This document shows, one piece after another, positions 21,911 through 33,949 of a DNA stretch of 64,000 nucleotides. The DNA lies in NCBI GenBank assembly GCA_900618425.1, contig UZAN01040559.1:5671-69670 (forward strand). Reading direction: 5' to 3'. Source of the stretch: Echinostoma caproni. Lineage: Eukaryota > Platyhelminthes > Trematoda > Plagiorchiida > Echinostomatidae. The notes beneath the pieces were generated by a model that searched no databases, was not told the DNA's origin, and saw only the letters and a list, made by a program, of their open reading frames with translations. Both the position numbers and the translations under genes were made by a program. Positions within the stretch are counted from its first letter, which is position 1; every line of letters starts with the position of its first letter.

Positions 21911-24900
21911 TTGAGAAGACAGTAAAATGTTCACTATAACCTGGAAATGAGCTGGGCGGTAACTGCGATTGAAACCTCATTTCTACTTATCTGTATGCAT
22001 GGGTCAAGCATGCAGGATTCAAAGAATCTCATTCAATCGGGAAACGTCGGTAAAGCCATCTTTGTGAATGAGAAGCACAGTTTATGTAAATCACTTCTCT
22101 GCATCATGAAGGCAATGTTTGTGTAATCGGCGTGACATGCGTTTCTGGACGATCAAACTGTTCCACTTCTTTCTAAGTTTCTCTTCGATGAATGCTTCGC
22201 ACCCATGTTGCATTCCACATATCCATCCTTGAAACCAGATTACCCTACATTTCGTTTTATAAGCGTATTTCACAAACATCTCGTGAATTGGAAATGGTCT
22301 TGGTGTTCAAATCAACGAATCAATCAATTCAATGATGCGATACACTTTATTTGTTTTTGTGTTTGGCCCAACTGTCGAAACACTGTTGCTATGAAGGAAA
22401 GAGATCATTCCTTATGGGTATTAAACCAAGTTCCCAACCTTTCCCAACTTTTTTATCAGTGGTCATAATTCTGTTCTCCTAATTTCACGATGTCTGGTAT
22501 GCATAAAAATCAAATAAATCATCATGCACCCCCCGACGGGTAACATTATCACTTTTCTGCACAACACGCAACAGATTTTCCCTCTGTGACTGACAAACCA
22601 TCTCAGACACAGAGCCTGAGCGAACGTCAAAATGCGTGGATATTCAGATTGGTCAAAATCAAATCGACCATTCTTAGGAGATTGAATCACTCGTTGGTGT
22701 GCAGTTAATTACTTCCGTTACACACACTGTCAGACTAGCAACTCACTGACCTGAGTAATTACTACTATCAAAAGAAAGCATAACATGTTGTCGCATGTTG
22801 ATTTTTCATCTGTCGATGTCAGAAATCACAACGGTGTGAGCGATACAACACGGTGTCGTACGGGACGCATCATACGTTGTTAGTGTGGACGGCAATTTAC
22901 TTACAGCTGCTCGAGAAAAAAATTACAGTTCGCAAACAGCAATTTTTAGAACAAGTGACCATAAGCGTTCATTCAATTAAAGTTGGCAGTTGAACAACGC
23001 GCACACACATGGAGTAAGTATATCACTAACAAATCACATGTCTGGACCATGTCGGTCCACTCTAGACAGGATGTGAACATACTATCGAAAACTTGTCCTT
23101 ATAAAGTGGAGCGTTGAAAATGAAAATGCGAGTGTTTATTTAATTAGAACAACCGTTTGAGGCACACCAAAGTTGGAAGATAAAGGAATAAAATCGTTTT
23201 TGCAAAATAATTGATCATAATCATTACCGAACCCAGCAAATCTGACGCATGAAATCACCACACTACTCGCTCGCTTGGACTACGTTGCGTCTAAAAACCT
23301 AGATCATTGAGTCGTCCATTGTACTGCCAAAGCAAAACGTATCCGAATGAAACCCACCCCAAAGAACTTGTAGACTGAGAGAATCAAGTGCTCAAGCTAG
23401 TTAAACTTTTGTTACCCTAAAAGTCGCAGTTTATTCATAGTACGTAGGTTAGTTTTGGTCAATATTAGCAGTTGTTTTTTTGTACAGAATTCGTGAGCGG
23501 ACCAAAACGATTAGGCACGTAAATGCCCTCCAAAATGTTTGGCGATTTCTTTTCTGGTATCCAGACAGAAACAATTCGTCCGAAGGGGTCGCTATTCAAA
23601 TTTATCAACAAACCTGATTTATCATTATGACACTAGACTATGCTCAGATCTACGAACGAAAAAGGAATAACATTAGTACTACCAGTGCCAATTTCGGTAA
23701 TAATGTTATGATAAAGGTGTTCTCCCATTCCTTAATGTTTTCACCATACGGTGAAAAATTGATAGACTACAAGCTGAGGAAATTTTGCAATTTACGTCAC
23801 ACTCAAAATAGTTGTGAGCAACACGGAATTTCCAACTATCAGTATTTGCCACGTGAATCATTTGCTTGTGAAATGCTAATTTTCATGATTATGAAAGGCT
23901 CCATCATTATTGAAAGTTGCTTCTTATTACATTTTACGTCAGTAGTTTGCATGTGAATCTCTAGAAGGCTATTTCGCACAGATGTGTCTGTTAACTTTCA
24001 AGTAATACTACTCAATTGAAACAAGTAGTCAGGTTTACAAATTTTCCTGAGCGATCAAACAGCAAGGTAAGATAATCCCAATAGAACTGAAAAGCAGAAC
24101 TGTCCTTTAACGTAAACACTCACATGAATAATGTGGTTGTATCATTCGCCTCACATTCAGGAAGCTTGAATTCTGACGGCAGATTCTGGAATTCGATTAT
24201 TTGGTGCCACGTTCAGACAAAATAGAAATAACCATACAGTTCATCTCGTTATTTTACTGAAGTGTATTTTGCTCACTTGAAGTGAAGCATCAGCGTCGAA
24301 TGTGTTGGCCTAACTGTTCGGGAAAAGATTATCATATATATGTATATAATCATATAAATTGCACAACCTCGTTACTTGATGAGAATTTACCATTACGGTG
24401 CTAATGGCGTATTTCTCAATCACCTGGCGTGAATCGAGTAAAGTTAAAAATATTAATATCGTTATTATTATATCGGCATAAATAGATCTTTGTTATCCAA
24501 GTCATTGGATAATAATTCAGCAATGTCGTTGACCGCCACATCGCCAACCCATTTGTGTTCGTGTGAATTGACAGCCATTTAATTGATCAATACCTTCTAC
24601 CTGAGCACCGTTTATACAATCCATTTTTTAGTAATCCAATAAAAAAATAAACGAATTCCTGATACATTGGTTCTAGTTTATTGTGATGAGTATAAAAACG
24701 GTTTCTGATGCAATACACGAGTGTAAAATTGATCAACCACTGCACCATATTTCTGTTCTCCAAGGAATAAATAGATTCCGATTTTTTCATCACTGAAGTT
24801 GATGGCTTTATTCAACGGGATGTGCGGTGTAGCACGCTCAGTGCACTATCCATGCGTTTGTTGGTGATCGTCTGAATAAAACGGAACAAAAAGAATAGAG

Positions 24901-25689
24901 ACGGTCAGTTTGTCTTTACCGTAGTCCGGATTGAACTTTTGCTCCAGTCGCAATCGACATTTACGCGTTCAGTCAATTTTAGCTTTTTTGAGTGTATAAT
25001 GAGAAGCTAGCGTTTTGTCTAAGGTACAAATAATGTTTTTACCTGGAGTGCTAATCCACGGTAGGTAAACAGTTCTCTAACTTTCCTTCACAAACAAAGC
25101 GCTATCAGGGCAGTCAATTTTTGGCCCCTGACCATCGTTTGTTTTCTGGAGAGAAAACCTGCAGTTAAAAATAAGTTTACCCACCTAATGATAATAATGT
25201 TTACGAAAACAGCGGGTGTACCTAAAACAAACAAACTTTATTTTCAGCACGTCTGAGCAACCGTATTTGGGGAATATAGGATGCAGTTCCTTCTTTCCTG
25301 GAAGATTCAAGATGACTCAAAATGAGCTGGTTGTTTGAATCTCATTTCGGTCCCCTGTTAGAAACCAGCAAGTCTGGTCATGGTCCATGAGATGCACCAG
25401 TCAAATTCTGGTGTCAAACATCGAATCCATGGGTGGACTTGGAGTTGGACCACGTTTTATAAATTGCAGCGAAATACCCGCATTGGTGTTAGCAACCATT
25501 AAAACAACTATTTACTTCCAACGCACTTGAATGGCAACCAGCAGCAACCATGATAACGTAGAAAAAGAGGCAAAATAATCACCTCTGGTTTTCTATTTGC
25601 AGAGATGTTGGTTGTTTTATTTCGCTTGTGCATTTGGATAAGGGAGTTGAAGAAACAAGTATGACGCAGTAGCACAGTGAACATAAGAC
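21911..25689. other. AT-rich non-coding stretch
   Basis: No gene or element recognised. A short AT palindrome (ATATATATGTATATAATC) lies near 24340. The 109-codon frame at 23627-23956 has no family features or good splice sites. Confidence 0.4.
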
Positions 25690-26110
25690 ATGTTAGTTGT
25701 CTAGGAAACTGGTCTTTGCATGGTGGCACTCCACCATAACACTCATCGTCTCTAATAGCCTATTGGACTGATCCGGATTTTCCGAACCAGGACAAATAAT
25801 TCCAACTGTAACTGAGCCATTCGATTGGCAGTTCCGCGCACACCCATTCCGTGTTAGGCTCTGACTACTCTTGACTATGCCACCCACTGTATGACTCGGC
25901 CAACCATACACGTGGAACAAGTTTATCTGTGGACATACGTGACATATAACCCAGTCACCGTAATCGATAATGACCAAGCATTCACTCCAGTGCGCTACCG
26001 TGATTGCCTGATATTGAACCCAACCACGACACGCATGGTTCGATTTTCCAACCAGACTTGTGCAATGCAGCGTAAACAACAAAGTTCTGTCATTGACAGT
26101 CGATAATTTT
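25690..26110 (-). pseudogene. Possible thrombospondin type-1-like segment
   Basis: A minus-strand frame open for about 160 codons contains AHWSECLVIIDYGDWV and then CHVCP, resembling the WSECSVTCGxGxxxRxxxC start of a thrombospondin type-1 repeat, but with the second Cys and the Arg residues replaced. Near 25720-25760 a different frame reads DECYGGVPPC, which looks like the C-terminal cap of such a repeat, so one indel separates them. Several changes fit CpG decay. It could be a decayed exon or a chance resemblance. Confidence 0.25.
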
Positions 26111-28691
26111 CTTTTGTTTATAACGGTACAACTTTGAACCGACCGAATTATTTTACGGTGCTTTCGGCATCGCATACATCAGTGTTTGTCGTGATGTTCC
26201 AGGTTGCCAAACACCAAAGGAAAGTTCTGCATCCTTGCCAAAACGTCACCTGTGATTCGTCCCCAACGTGATCTGTGCTGGTCAAAATACTGAAATTTGC
26301 CTAATAACCGGAATAGCTTCACCAGATCCAGTGAGCGTGAAACTGGATGAACCCAGAAGCTGAGGATGCAAAATATGTCTACAGTAAAACGTCGACCGTC
26401 TAGACAAGCTTGCATCTCACTCAGATCTTATCTTAACAGCACAAAATCGAATTCTTACTATATGTAACAATAATTGTAGACTCAAAGCACACTGGTTCTA
26501 ATGTCTTCTAAAACAAGACTTTCCCCGTAATCCGTCATAAAGCTGAATGGAAACTGAGAAACACAAAGCTACTTTGACAAAAATAGTGTTTCATGTGTTT
26601 CCAGGGGCGAAAAAGGGCTGTTAGAAACAACACTCCTTTGACCGTGAAAATTAAAGGATTGTGGTAGTAAAATTAAGTTCACACAACGACAGAGAAAAGC
26701 GTGGTCGAATAAGTTCAAGACTGCTTTTGATCAAGGAGGAGAGATATTGTCGATCGATGGGAAGAATTTCTGCGACTGAGTTTTACTGCCGGAAAATTAC
26801 TGTAAATGTTTTGAGAATCCTTTATTATCCAAACTTTAACTTTTATCCATTTTTGCGTTACACCATATCCCAACCGGTTGCGCCCCATACGAGACCTAAA
26901 ATTTATATACTTTCCCTCTTTTTCTATTTGTTTAACTGCATTACCGCCATTGATAATTGTTGATTTTATATTCTGACCTTGACGCGCTAGTTGAATCGAC
27001 GTGTCAATCCAGTTGTTAGTGCCTATTTTTTATATATTTAATACTGTAATTATTTATAGAACCACGTTCAATATTGTTTCTGCTGCCCAAAGCTGTTTTT
27101 TCTACTCAGACCGTTCGTTAGCTGCCGCTGTTATACTTAGCTGTTTCATCCTACCGTTCGCGTTGGTTTCGTACTGAAACCTGTCTATTCATCGTAAAGT
27201 CTATAAGCGCTAATTGAATTTCGTCTGATTAGGTTTGTGTGACAATTACGATGGACACAGCAATGACCATGTCTTAAATAAACGGACTCTTGCCCATGCA
27301 CCGTTCACGTGTAGCAGAGATCCAGATAGTTTCAGACAATGATGATCCGACTAATACCTCTTTGATTTGCACATCAGAATCGCTTCCACATCACATAACT
27401 CGATTGAACGAATCATTCACTTCATTCAACTGTATCCGTTTCAATGCCCATCATATGACACAAGATAGCAACCTTAATCACGTGTGTATGCATCACTGGG
27501 AGGGGTTCGATGTTTCCATATAAAGAGCGTTGTCAGAGAAGCCGACACCGCATTGTCACTATCCTCTGTCTGCACACCGTTGAATTCGGCCATATCTCTC
27601 GTCCCCCCGGGTGGATAAAAACTTTACACAGCCCACCTGGATGCCATGTGATTGCAGAAGTCGCCGTTCACAGCTACATTATTCGTTGAGCGAACACGCA
27701 ATTAGATAATATTGGGTATTGGACAAGTCGCAATTTATTCCGCGCTCACTGTAGTCGGATGGTTTTTAATGCGAATCAGCAGGGACACTCCAATGCTTCG
27801 CCGTCGTTTGGAGAAGAATCAGTGAGATGTACAGCCAACAATCTTCCACTGACTGAAACTCAGTCAAGGTGCGAGCTACTTTTCGTGAAAATTGGATAAC
27901 TCCGAAACGGAAAACATCGTGAGCTGTAGAAGTCAAATTGAAAGAAAAACGGAGACCGAAGCCCGAAAAGGAGATTCATTTTGATCAAGGCAAGGTGACA
28001 ATTAAATTTGGGTGCCTACTCTATTTTCGGGGATAAACATTTACGTCAACGTGTAACGCTCCAAGCAGACTAGCTAGACTGGTCTGTTCACTCATCATAT
28101 ACTGTGCTGATGTTGAATATGCTAAAATGAAGCCGAGATTTTGGTTACCGTAATCGAGTAGCTACTAATGGGTTTACTGTATTAGCCAATCTCTATTAGT
28201 TTTACCCCCTGGATGTTCTTAGGCTTTCGACTGCTTTTTGCTCACAATCGGTGTCGAATCAATTGCACTACAACGTGCCTCTTAGCACGCCAGCCCCCCT
28301 ATCGCACCGTACCTGCAGCCGTTGTATTTTCAAATATGTGGACATCGGGGCAACACACGTCATTCGTGAAATACACACCCACACACGCACTAACCTCTAC
28401 CACTGAATTCACATATTTTAGCAGATTTCGAGGCCCTTCAATTTGGCTTGCCTCAGAAGAAGTTATGGATCAAACATGAACATGAGAACTGTTTGACGAG
28501 TCTTGAATCCTCCACGCAAGCTCATTCTTATAGGATTGTGTTTGGTTCTCCTCCAGAGTTAGGTGTCATAGTTCATCGCGTACCACACACTTGAGGTGAC
28601 CGCCAGCTATTTTCCTAATGCACCATTTTCACGAGAACTTTCGTTATTGCTGAAGTCTGACCTGAACAAAGGCACTCTCTATCACATCATT
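26111..28691. other. No clear feature
   Basis: Short frames only; nothing family-like was recognised. Confidence 0.4.
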
Positions 28692-29182
28692 TCCCGGTAT
28701 GCTCTGCATTTNNNNNNNNNNNNNNNNNNNNNNNNNNNNNNNNNNNNNNNNNNNNNNNNNNNNNNNNNNNNNNNNNNNNNNNNNNNNNNNNNNNNNNNNN
28801 NNNNNNNNNNNNNNNNNNNNNNNNNNNNNNNNNNNNNNNNNNNNNNNNNNNNNNNNNNNNNNNNNNNNNNNNNNNNNNNNNNNNNNNNNNNNNNNNNNNN
28901 NNNNNNNNNNNNNNNNNNNNNNNNNNNNNNNNNNNNNNNNNNNNNNNNNNNNNNNNNNNNNNNNNNNNNNNNNNNNNNNNNNNNNNNNNNNNNNNNNNNN
29001 NNNNNNNNNNNNNNNNNNNNNNNNNNNNNNNNNNNNNNNNNNNNNNNNNNNNNNNNNNNNNNNNNNNNNNNNNNNNNNNNNNNNNNNNNNNNNNNNNNNN
29101 NNNNNNNNNNNNNNNNNNNNNNNNNNNNNNNNNNNNNNNNNNNNNNNNNNNNNNNNNNNNNNTCCCGGTATGCTCTGCATTT
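28692..29182. other. Assembly gap (451 N) with identical 20-bp edges
   Basis: Ns occupy 28712-29162. The 20 bases before the gap (28692-28711) and the 20 bases after it (29163-29182) are identical: TCCCGGTATGCTCTGCATTT. Open frames crossing the gap are artefacts. Confidence 0.95.
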
Positions 29183-29835
29183 GCATTCGCTTAGTGTTCC
29201 ATCGAAATTGTTCACTTTAACCTTATATACGAAGACAATTTTAGTCCACATACCCCCCGATTACAGGTTTGATATGCCAAGGGTGATGGTACCGTAGCTC
29301 TAAACCCAGGAACTTCAGAAGTTGTTCATTAGTTCCTTACACGATTTTAGGCAGCCGTCGAAATTCCGATCGCAAACTTTGGAGTTGACCTTTTCAACGA
29401 TTTGAAATGAAACTGATAGTTTTAGGGAGTCTAGTTAGTGCGCCATCGGGACTTACGGTTCGACCGGCATTGTGGGTAAGTATTGCCTTACTTTTATACA
29501 AAGCGTTAACTCATTTTCTGACTATTTTTCAGTAATCCCACTTCCCAACTAAATTTCAGTTCTCATTTGACGTGAGGTTTTGCTGTTTTTCTTCGATCGA
29601 TAGCGGTTCCACATCTTATTAACATCTGACACGTACATAACAGAATCAACAGGGAAATTGATGAGAGCAGCTTGTAGCTGAACAACTAAAAGTAGTCGTT
29701 AATCTTGGAACGCGTTTTCCAACTGCAATATATCTTGTCCGAATTTGTAATCCGGGATTATCGATGACGATTTATCTAACCACACGCACACGCACACACG
29801 GAACCAATACTATAACAAATAACGAAATGACAAAC
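29183..29835. other. Non-coding or intronic
   Basis: A donor-like GTGGGTAAGTATT lies near 29470 on the plus strand, preceded by a short frame (VEIPIANFGVDLFNDLK) that ends in a stop well before it, so I do not call an exon. Confidence 0.3.
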
Positions 29836-30006
29836 TTTATGCATCCAGTTCGCAGGATCGGTCGAATTCAACAATTCCATGTCAGTCGTAAGCAACCATT
29901 GATGTGGTAGGTCGATCCGTATGACCGTTTTCTGACACTGTTGGTACTCGAATTCAGCATTCACGCACGTGCAGTTGATCGGTAGATCCATAGATAATCC
30001 GAATGA
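29836..30006 (-). CDS. Candidate extracellular exon, unidentified gene
   Basis: A 171-bp open segment on the minus strand follows an acceptor-like TTTTGTGACAG and is followed by GTTTGT as donor. It is phase 0 at both ends (57 codons). The peptide includes MDLPINCTCVNAEFEYQQCQ, then IRIDLPHQWLLTTDMELL and NSTDPANWMHK: three cysteines and two N-glycosylation sequons (NCT, NST), suggesting a secreted or membrane ectodomain. It could follow the 46748-46909 exon, which ends in phase 0, if the exon at 43739-43840 is not the true end of that gene, or it may belong to another gene. Confidence 0.4.
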
Positions 30007-31149
30007 CTGTCACAAAATTTTGTAATTACCGAATGCGTTCAGTTTGATGACTGTTTTGAGGGCGTACTCAGTTGTGAAACACGTTTTTATCAATAGATAC
30101 ATATTTATGATATATATTATTTTATAAACAATAGTCATATGTGTAGGCAATGCTCACTGCAGACTTCAAGTCTTGGAAAACAAATACAATCTGTTGACTT
30201 CACAGGCTACAACGATCCACGTAGAGTGACGCGCAAAAAACCCGGAAGACGGTGTCTTTCAACAAATAGGTTTCTTCTACAAATGCGGTACGGAAATACA
30301 GTTTACAATAGTGAAAATATGCAAACCTCAAACTGTGGCACCAGCCGGTTAAAAATACCGGAATCTGTGAAGCCAGTAATTCGACAAGCAAGAACTGCGA
30401 GCAAGCAGGCGCGCAGTGCGATGACAATAGAACCAATACACCGAACAATGTCGAACAGGATCACATGAATCCGTGGTGGTCAATAGTGAGAAGCGACCTA
30501 GAGGGAACCAATCACAACACAGTGGGTGTAAATGTGTCATCAGGGCCCGTCGTGACAGGACAGTGCGATGAATCGGTGTAGGTGTGTGTACACAAGTGTC
30601 AGAGTCAGTCGATCATGGGCACAGATCGATGAGACGGGTGAGACCGACAGAGGTCAACGTAATGCGGTAAACATACTAATAGTGCGTGCGTATGTGTAAA
30701 CGGCGTGGAGGACAGTCATAGGCACGGATCAATGAGGGGATGAAATCAACATTACACGGTCAAAAGGAAGACAATGGACAACAGGATAGTGGTGCTGGGT
30801 GTGTGTGTGTAGAGTGTCAATATGGGCAGAATTTATTCTACACAATCGTTTTAAAACACAACTCTCAGGAGTGCTCCATTGGGACTGAATGGAACAAGCG
30901 GAGAAAGTTGTTCACATAGCATTGTGTTCTGGGCGATCCAAAGCTAGACTCAGACGTGAAAAGAACAAATCAAATTGATCCATAATCTCCCAAAATATCA
31001 ACGTTCAGCAACAGAAACGTCAGTGTTGCTGAAAGGACAAACACCAAACCGATCAATCTCATTGCCTCAGGTGAAGCTGGAATTTGATAGTGTCCACTGA
31101 CTGAAGAAAAACAACCACAGCTCAGGACAACATCTGCCAGTCGCTCTTG
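30007..31149. other. Non-coding stretch
   Basis: Contains AT-rich and GTGTGT-rich tracts (for example near 30800). The 109-codon frame at 30139-30468 is basic and shows no family features. Confidence 0.4.
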
Positions 31150-32440
31150 TTCGACAGACCCATATCAGCTAGCATCCTACGAGGCCTATGCACAAAAAGC
31201 ACGGAGCATCAATAACCAATTCTTCATTGTACCAACAGATAAGGATAATGCGATTGCATTACTAAACAAAACAGAAGACAAAGAGAAGCTGGATGCACTC
31301 ACAGACAAATCAATCAATCGCAGAAAATCCACCATAAATATCCGATTGGCCAATAGGCTCAGTGGATTTACAAAAAGATGCTGTTCAAGCATCTATTCGA
31401 ATGATTACGCTCATCATTTCCAAAACGTGAAGAAATAAATTGCGCTGTCACATTTTCGGATCGAACAAAATAATTGGTATGCAGCCAAACGAACCCCGGC
31501 TATCCTTCGATGTAAAATAAACTTTTACAAACACTTCTAGCCAACTTGCTCCGATAAACTGATCACTATCTTCCAGAAAGGACTTAAATGCCAGTGACTG
31601 AAATTAAGGAGTTGCTTGAACTTTGCATGGCAATCTATCTATTGTTTGATGACAGAGTATATCGATGAGTAAAACGCAACATAATAGACTCACAAATCGC
31701 CCAGACTTATGAGGTGATGAAACAATTAGACGCCAAAGGACGTGAAGAAGACCGTCATAATTTCTGGATCACCACGAAACAATGGTGGTGCTACCGAAGA
31801 TGGCCAATGATAACAGTCTCCCGCGATATGGAAAACGGAAAGATAATCCCTTTCTTGGATGTATCTATCACTGTGTGCACACTTTGTTTCGTCTTGTTAT
31901 TACACATTGTAACACCGAAGAACTCCAGCTTTAGGAAGGAATTCATCTGTTCCAGCTATTCCATACAAACGTTTCGTCTTGCAAGAAAAAAAACCAAAGG
32001 ATGAAAGGAATAAAAGGAAATCACTAGTGACATGTATACGTGGGGTACTAGAAGGCGTAGATTGCATGCTGCCCCCTTTTGGTTTTCGTCACTGCCCACA
32101 AGCCGACATCAACACTTCCTATACTTTTGCTCGATTGCCCGGATCACGTAGAACCATATGACCAATCAGAGTTGGTGTACGCCTGACCGGCGTACGTACG
32201 AGAGACGATCAAACAACTGTGTACTGCTACACACATACACTGGCACTACGATTCGCAGATCTGCGGTCGCATTATTGGAATCACGACGCAACGACAGGTT
32301 GCGAGGTCAGAATGACCGACGCCAAAATGAGAGACCATGGTAAAGAAGAAGATGAGAACGTCTGATTCCCGAAGCGCTGCATTCGATCAACTCATTCAAT
32401 CGGAACGTCGAGGTCCAAAAACACCGCGCAACCATTGTTT
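31150..32440 (+). pseudogene. Penelope-like retroelement remnant with GIY-YIG-like tail
   Basis: The plus strand carries pieces of a Penelope-like element (PLE) in the expected order. The N-terminal motif reads FIVPTDKDNAIALLNKTEDK (about 31215-31280), matching the ADKGxAxVxMD region before the PLE RT. The RT 3' part reads ENGKIIPFLDVSI (about 31830-31870), the PLE PFLDV motif. Near 32180-32290 YVRETIKQLCTATHTLALRF resembles YVGETGRxLxxRxxEH of the GIY-YIG endonuclease, followed by RLIPEALHSINSFNRNVEV (about 32360-32420), the usual C-terminal block. Stops, frameshifts and deletions between blocks, including most of the catalytic RT core, mark it as dead. Confidence 0.65.
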
Positions 32441-33736
32441 AATCAATTAGGAATGCAGAAACGCAGGTAAACAGGTGCTCACTAAACTATTGCGTAAGGC
32501 ACAATCAAACCCAGTGCATTCATATACATTACTATTCGACAACGAGTCCTAGTCTGCATTGAAACGTTACATTAAACATTATTATTTGGCACCCGCCTTT
32601 TTGTTTCCAAAACGTATGTATATGTACTCATCGCAAGGATAATTGCTGGAACGACTGTCACGAATGTTTCTGTACGCAAATTGAGAGATCGATAGCCGAC
32701 TGTGCATCCTGTGTTTCACTTAGGTAGATTCCGCTCCTAGAACTATCATCCACTCACGGACATAGTGTTAGTGAGCTGTTCTCGTTCGTGTGTGCTGCTA
32801 TTGTTACTGTTCTACATCTTGTGTTCTTTGCACTTTTGCTGTTCGCCTGCGATATGGTGCTGTGTGACCTAATAGTAGGCAACGGATATACGGATATAGC
32901 GCAAAACATAAAAGATTGGCGACATAACACAAATCTTGCACATGGTTACGATTTCGCTTTATTGAAATAACTTATTCGGGAAGAGTGAATTTCAATTGAA
33001 AATAGTTTTCAAAGCAGCGTGTTTGCACACCACATTCGTTGTTGGTAAAATTCTGCGCGATATGCCCATGGATCACTGTGAATATCAAATTGTAACGAAT
33101 ACTTTTCTTAGGAAAACGTCATGCAATCAAACGCATCACACACATAGGTGGATATTCCACAAACTGCCCGTTGGCTGTAAACTCAAAAGCAGTCCCCCCT
33201 AAACCCATGTGTAGAGTGAATAAGGTAACCAAATAACATTTTCTCAAACCCCAAGCGATTTTATCATACTCAGTCTAAACTCGTAATGGATAATTGTACA
33301 CAAAGTTCGGAGGCCTGTTGTGCATATCTTTAGCCCCGTAGTTAGCTCTTTAGTGTGTCATCCTTGAAAAATAATGGATTATTGCTTACACATAGCTCCG
33401 TTTGTTGTACGCTTCCCGGCCCCTCTCGCAGACCTGATGTTTTAATACTTTCAATCAGTCGAGAAACTGTGAATTTGTGCGCTTCTTTTCAGGCCAATAA
33501 GATTGATGACTTCCTAAAACCACCGATTCTTCATATTGGTAATCTTTGAGTAATCTTCTGACACTTATTGGTTCGAGCCTGATTAACAGAATTTAATGCA
33601 ATATTGCCTCATATCAAAGAGAGCATATCGGTACTAATATCTACCTACGTTCACATTTAACTCAAAACTACTTGTGAGTAGTGTTGTGAGATAATTATTA
33701 CTGGTTGATTGATTAGAACTGACCATCCTTCAGACT
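32441..33736. other. Non-coding stretch
   Basis: Nothing recognisable beyond short frames. Confidence 0.4.
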
Positions 33737-33917
33737 TCACCTTCACACAATGCTCAGTTCATCAATTCAACCATACACTCGGAAGCTCTAGACTCGATTT
33801 TACTTTCTTTTTAGAGCTCATCAGTAGTGCACATCCACCGCCCCATCCGGGATTTGAATTGGGGACCCATCGCATGGAAGGCTTGTGTGTTAACACTGTG
33901 CCAATTAGCTCATACTG
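33737..33917 (-). repeat. tRNA-derived hammerhead SINE, family 3, copy 1
   Basis: On the minus strand this starts with an A-box-like TGAGCTAATTGGCACAGTG (complement of 33894-33912), followed by a B-box-like CCAATTCAAATCCC (about 33849-33862), the body GGGGCGGTGGATGTGCACTA, the hammerhead-derived region (33785-33830) and a 3' part with ATGGTTGAATTGATGAACTG. A second copy lies 50 bp away in the opposite orientation. Confidence 0.75.
33785..33830 (-). ncRNA. Degenerate hammerhead ribozyme (family 3, copy 1)
   Basis: Minus-strand order: helix I GCACTA (33825-33830), CTGATGA (33818-33824), GCTC with loop TAAAAA, then a damaged segment where GAGC-GAAA should be, ATCGA, GTC (33791-33793), and helix I 3' strand TAGAGC (33785-33790; five of six pairs). 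The broken helix II and GAAA make activity unlikely. Confidence 0.65.
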
Positions 33918-33949
33918 ACTATCACTGAAGACGACACCTGAACAAACAT

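Noticed and set aside
28596..29297. Long open frames on both strands
   Set aside because: They span the N gap and are artefacts of translating Ns.
29340..29475. Possible exon with IPIANFGVDLFNDLK, serpin-like in feel, before a GTAAGT donor
   Set aside because: The frame hits a stop well upstream of the donor, and the other frames are not protein-like.
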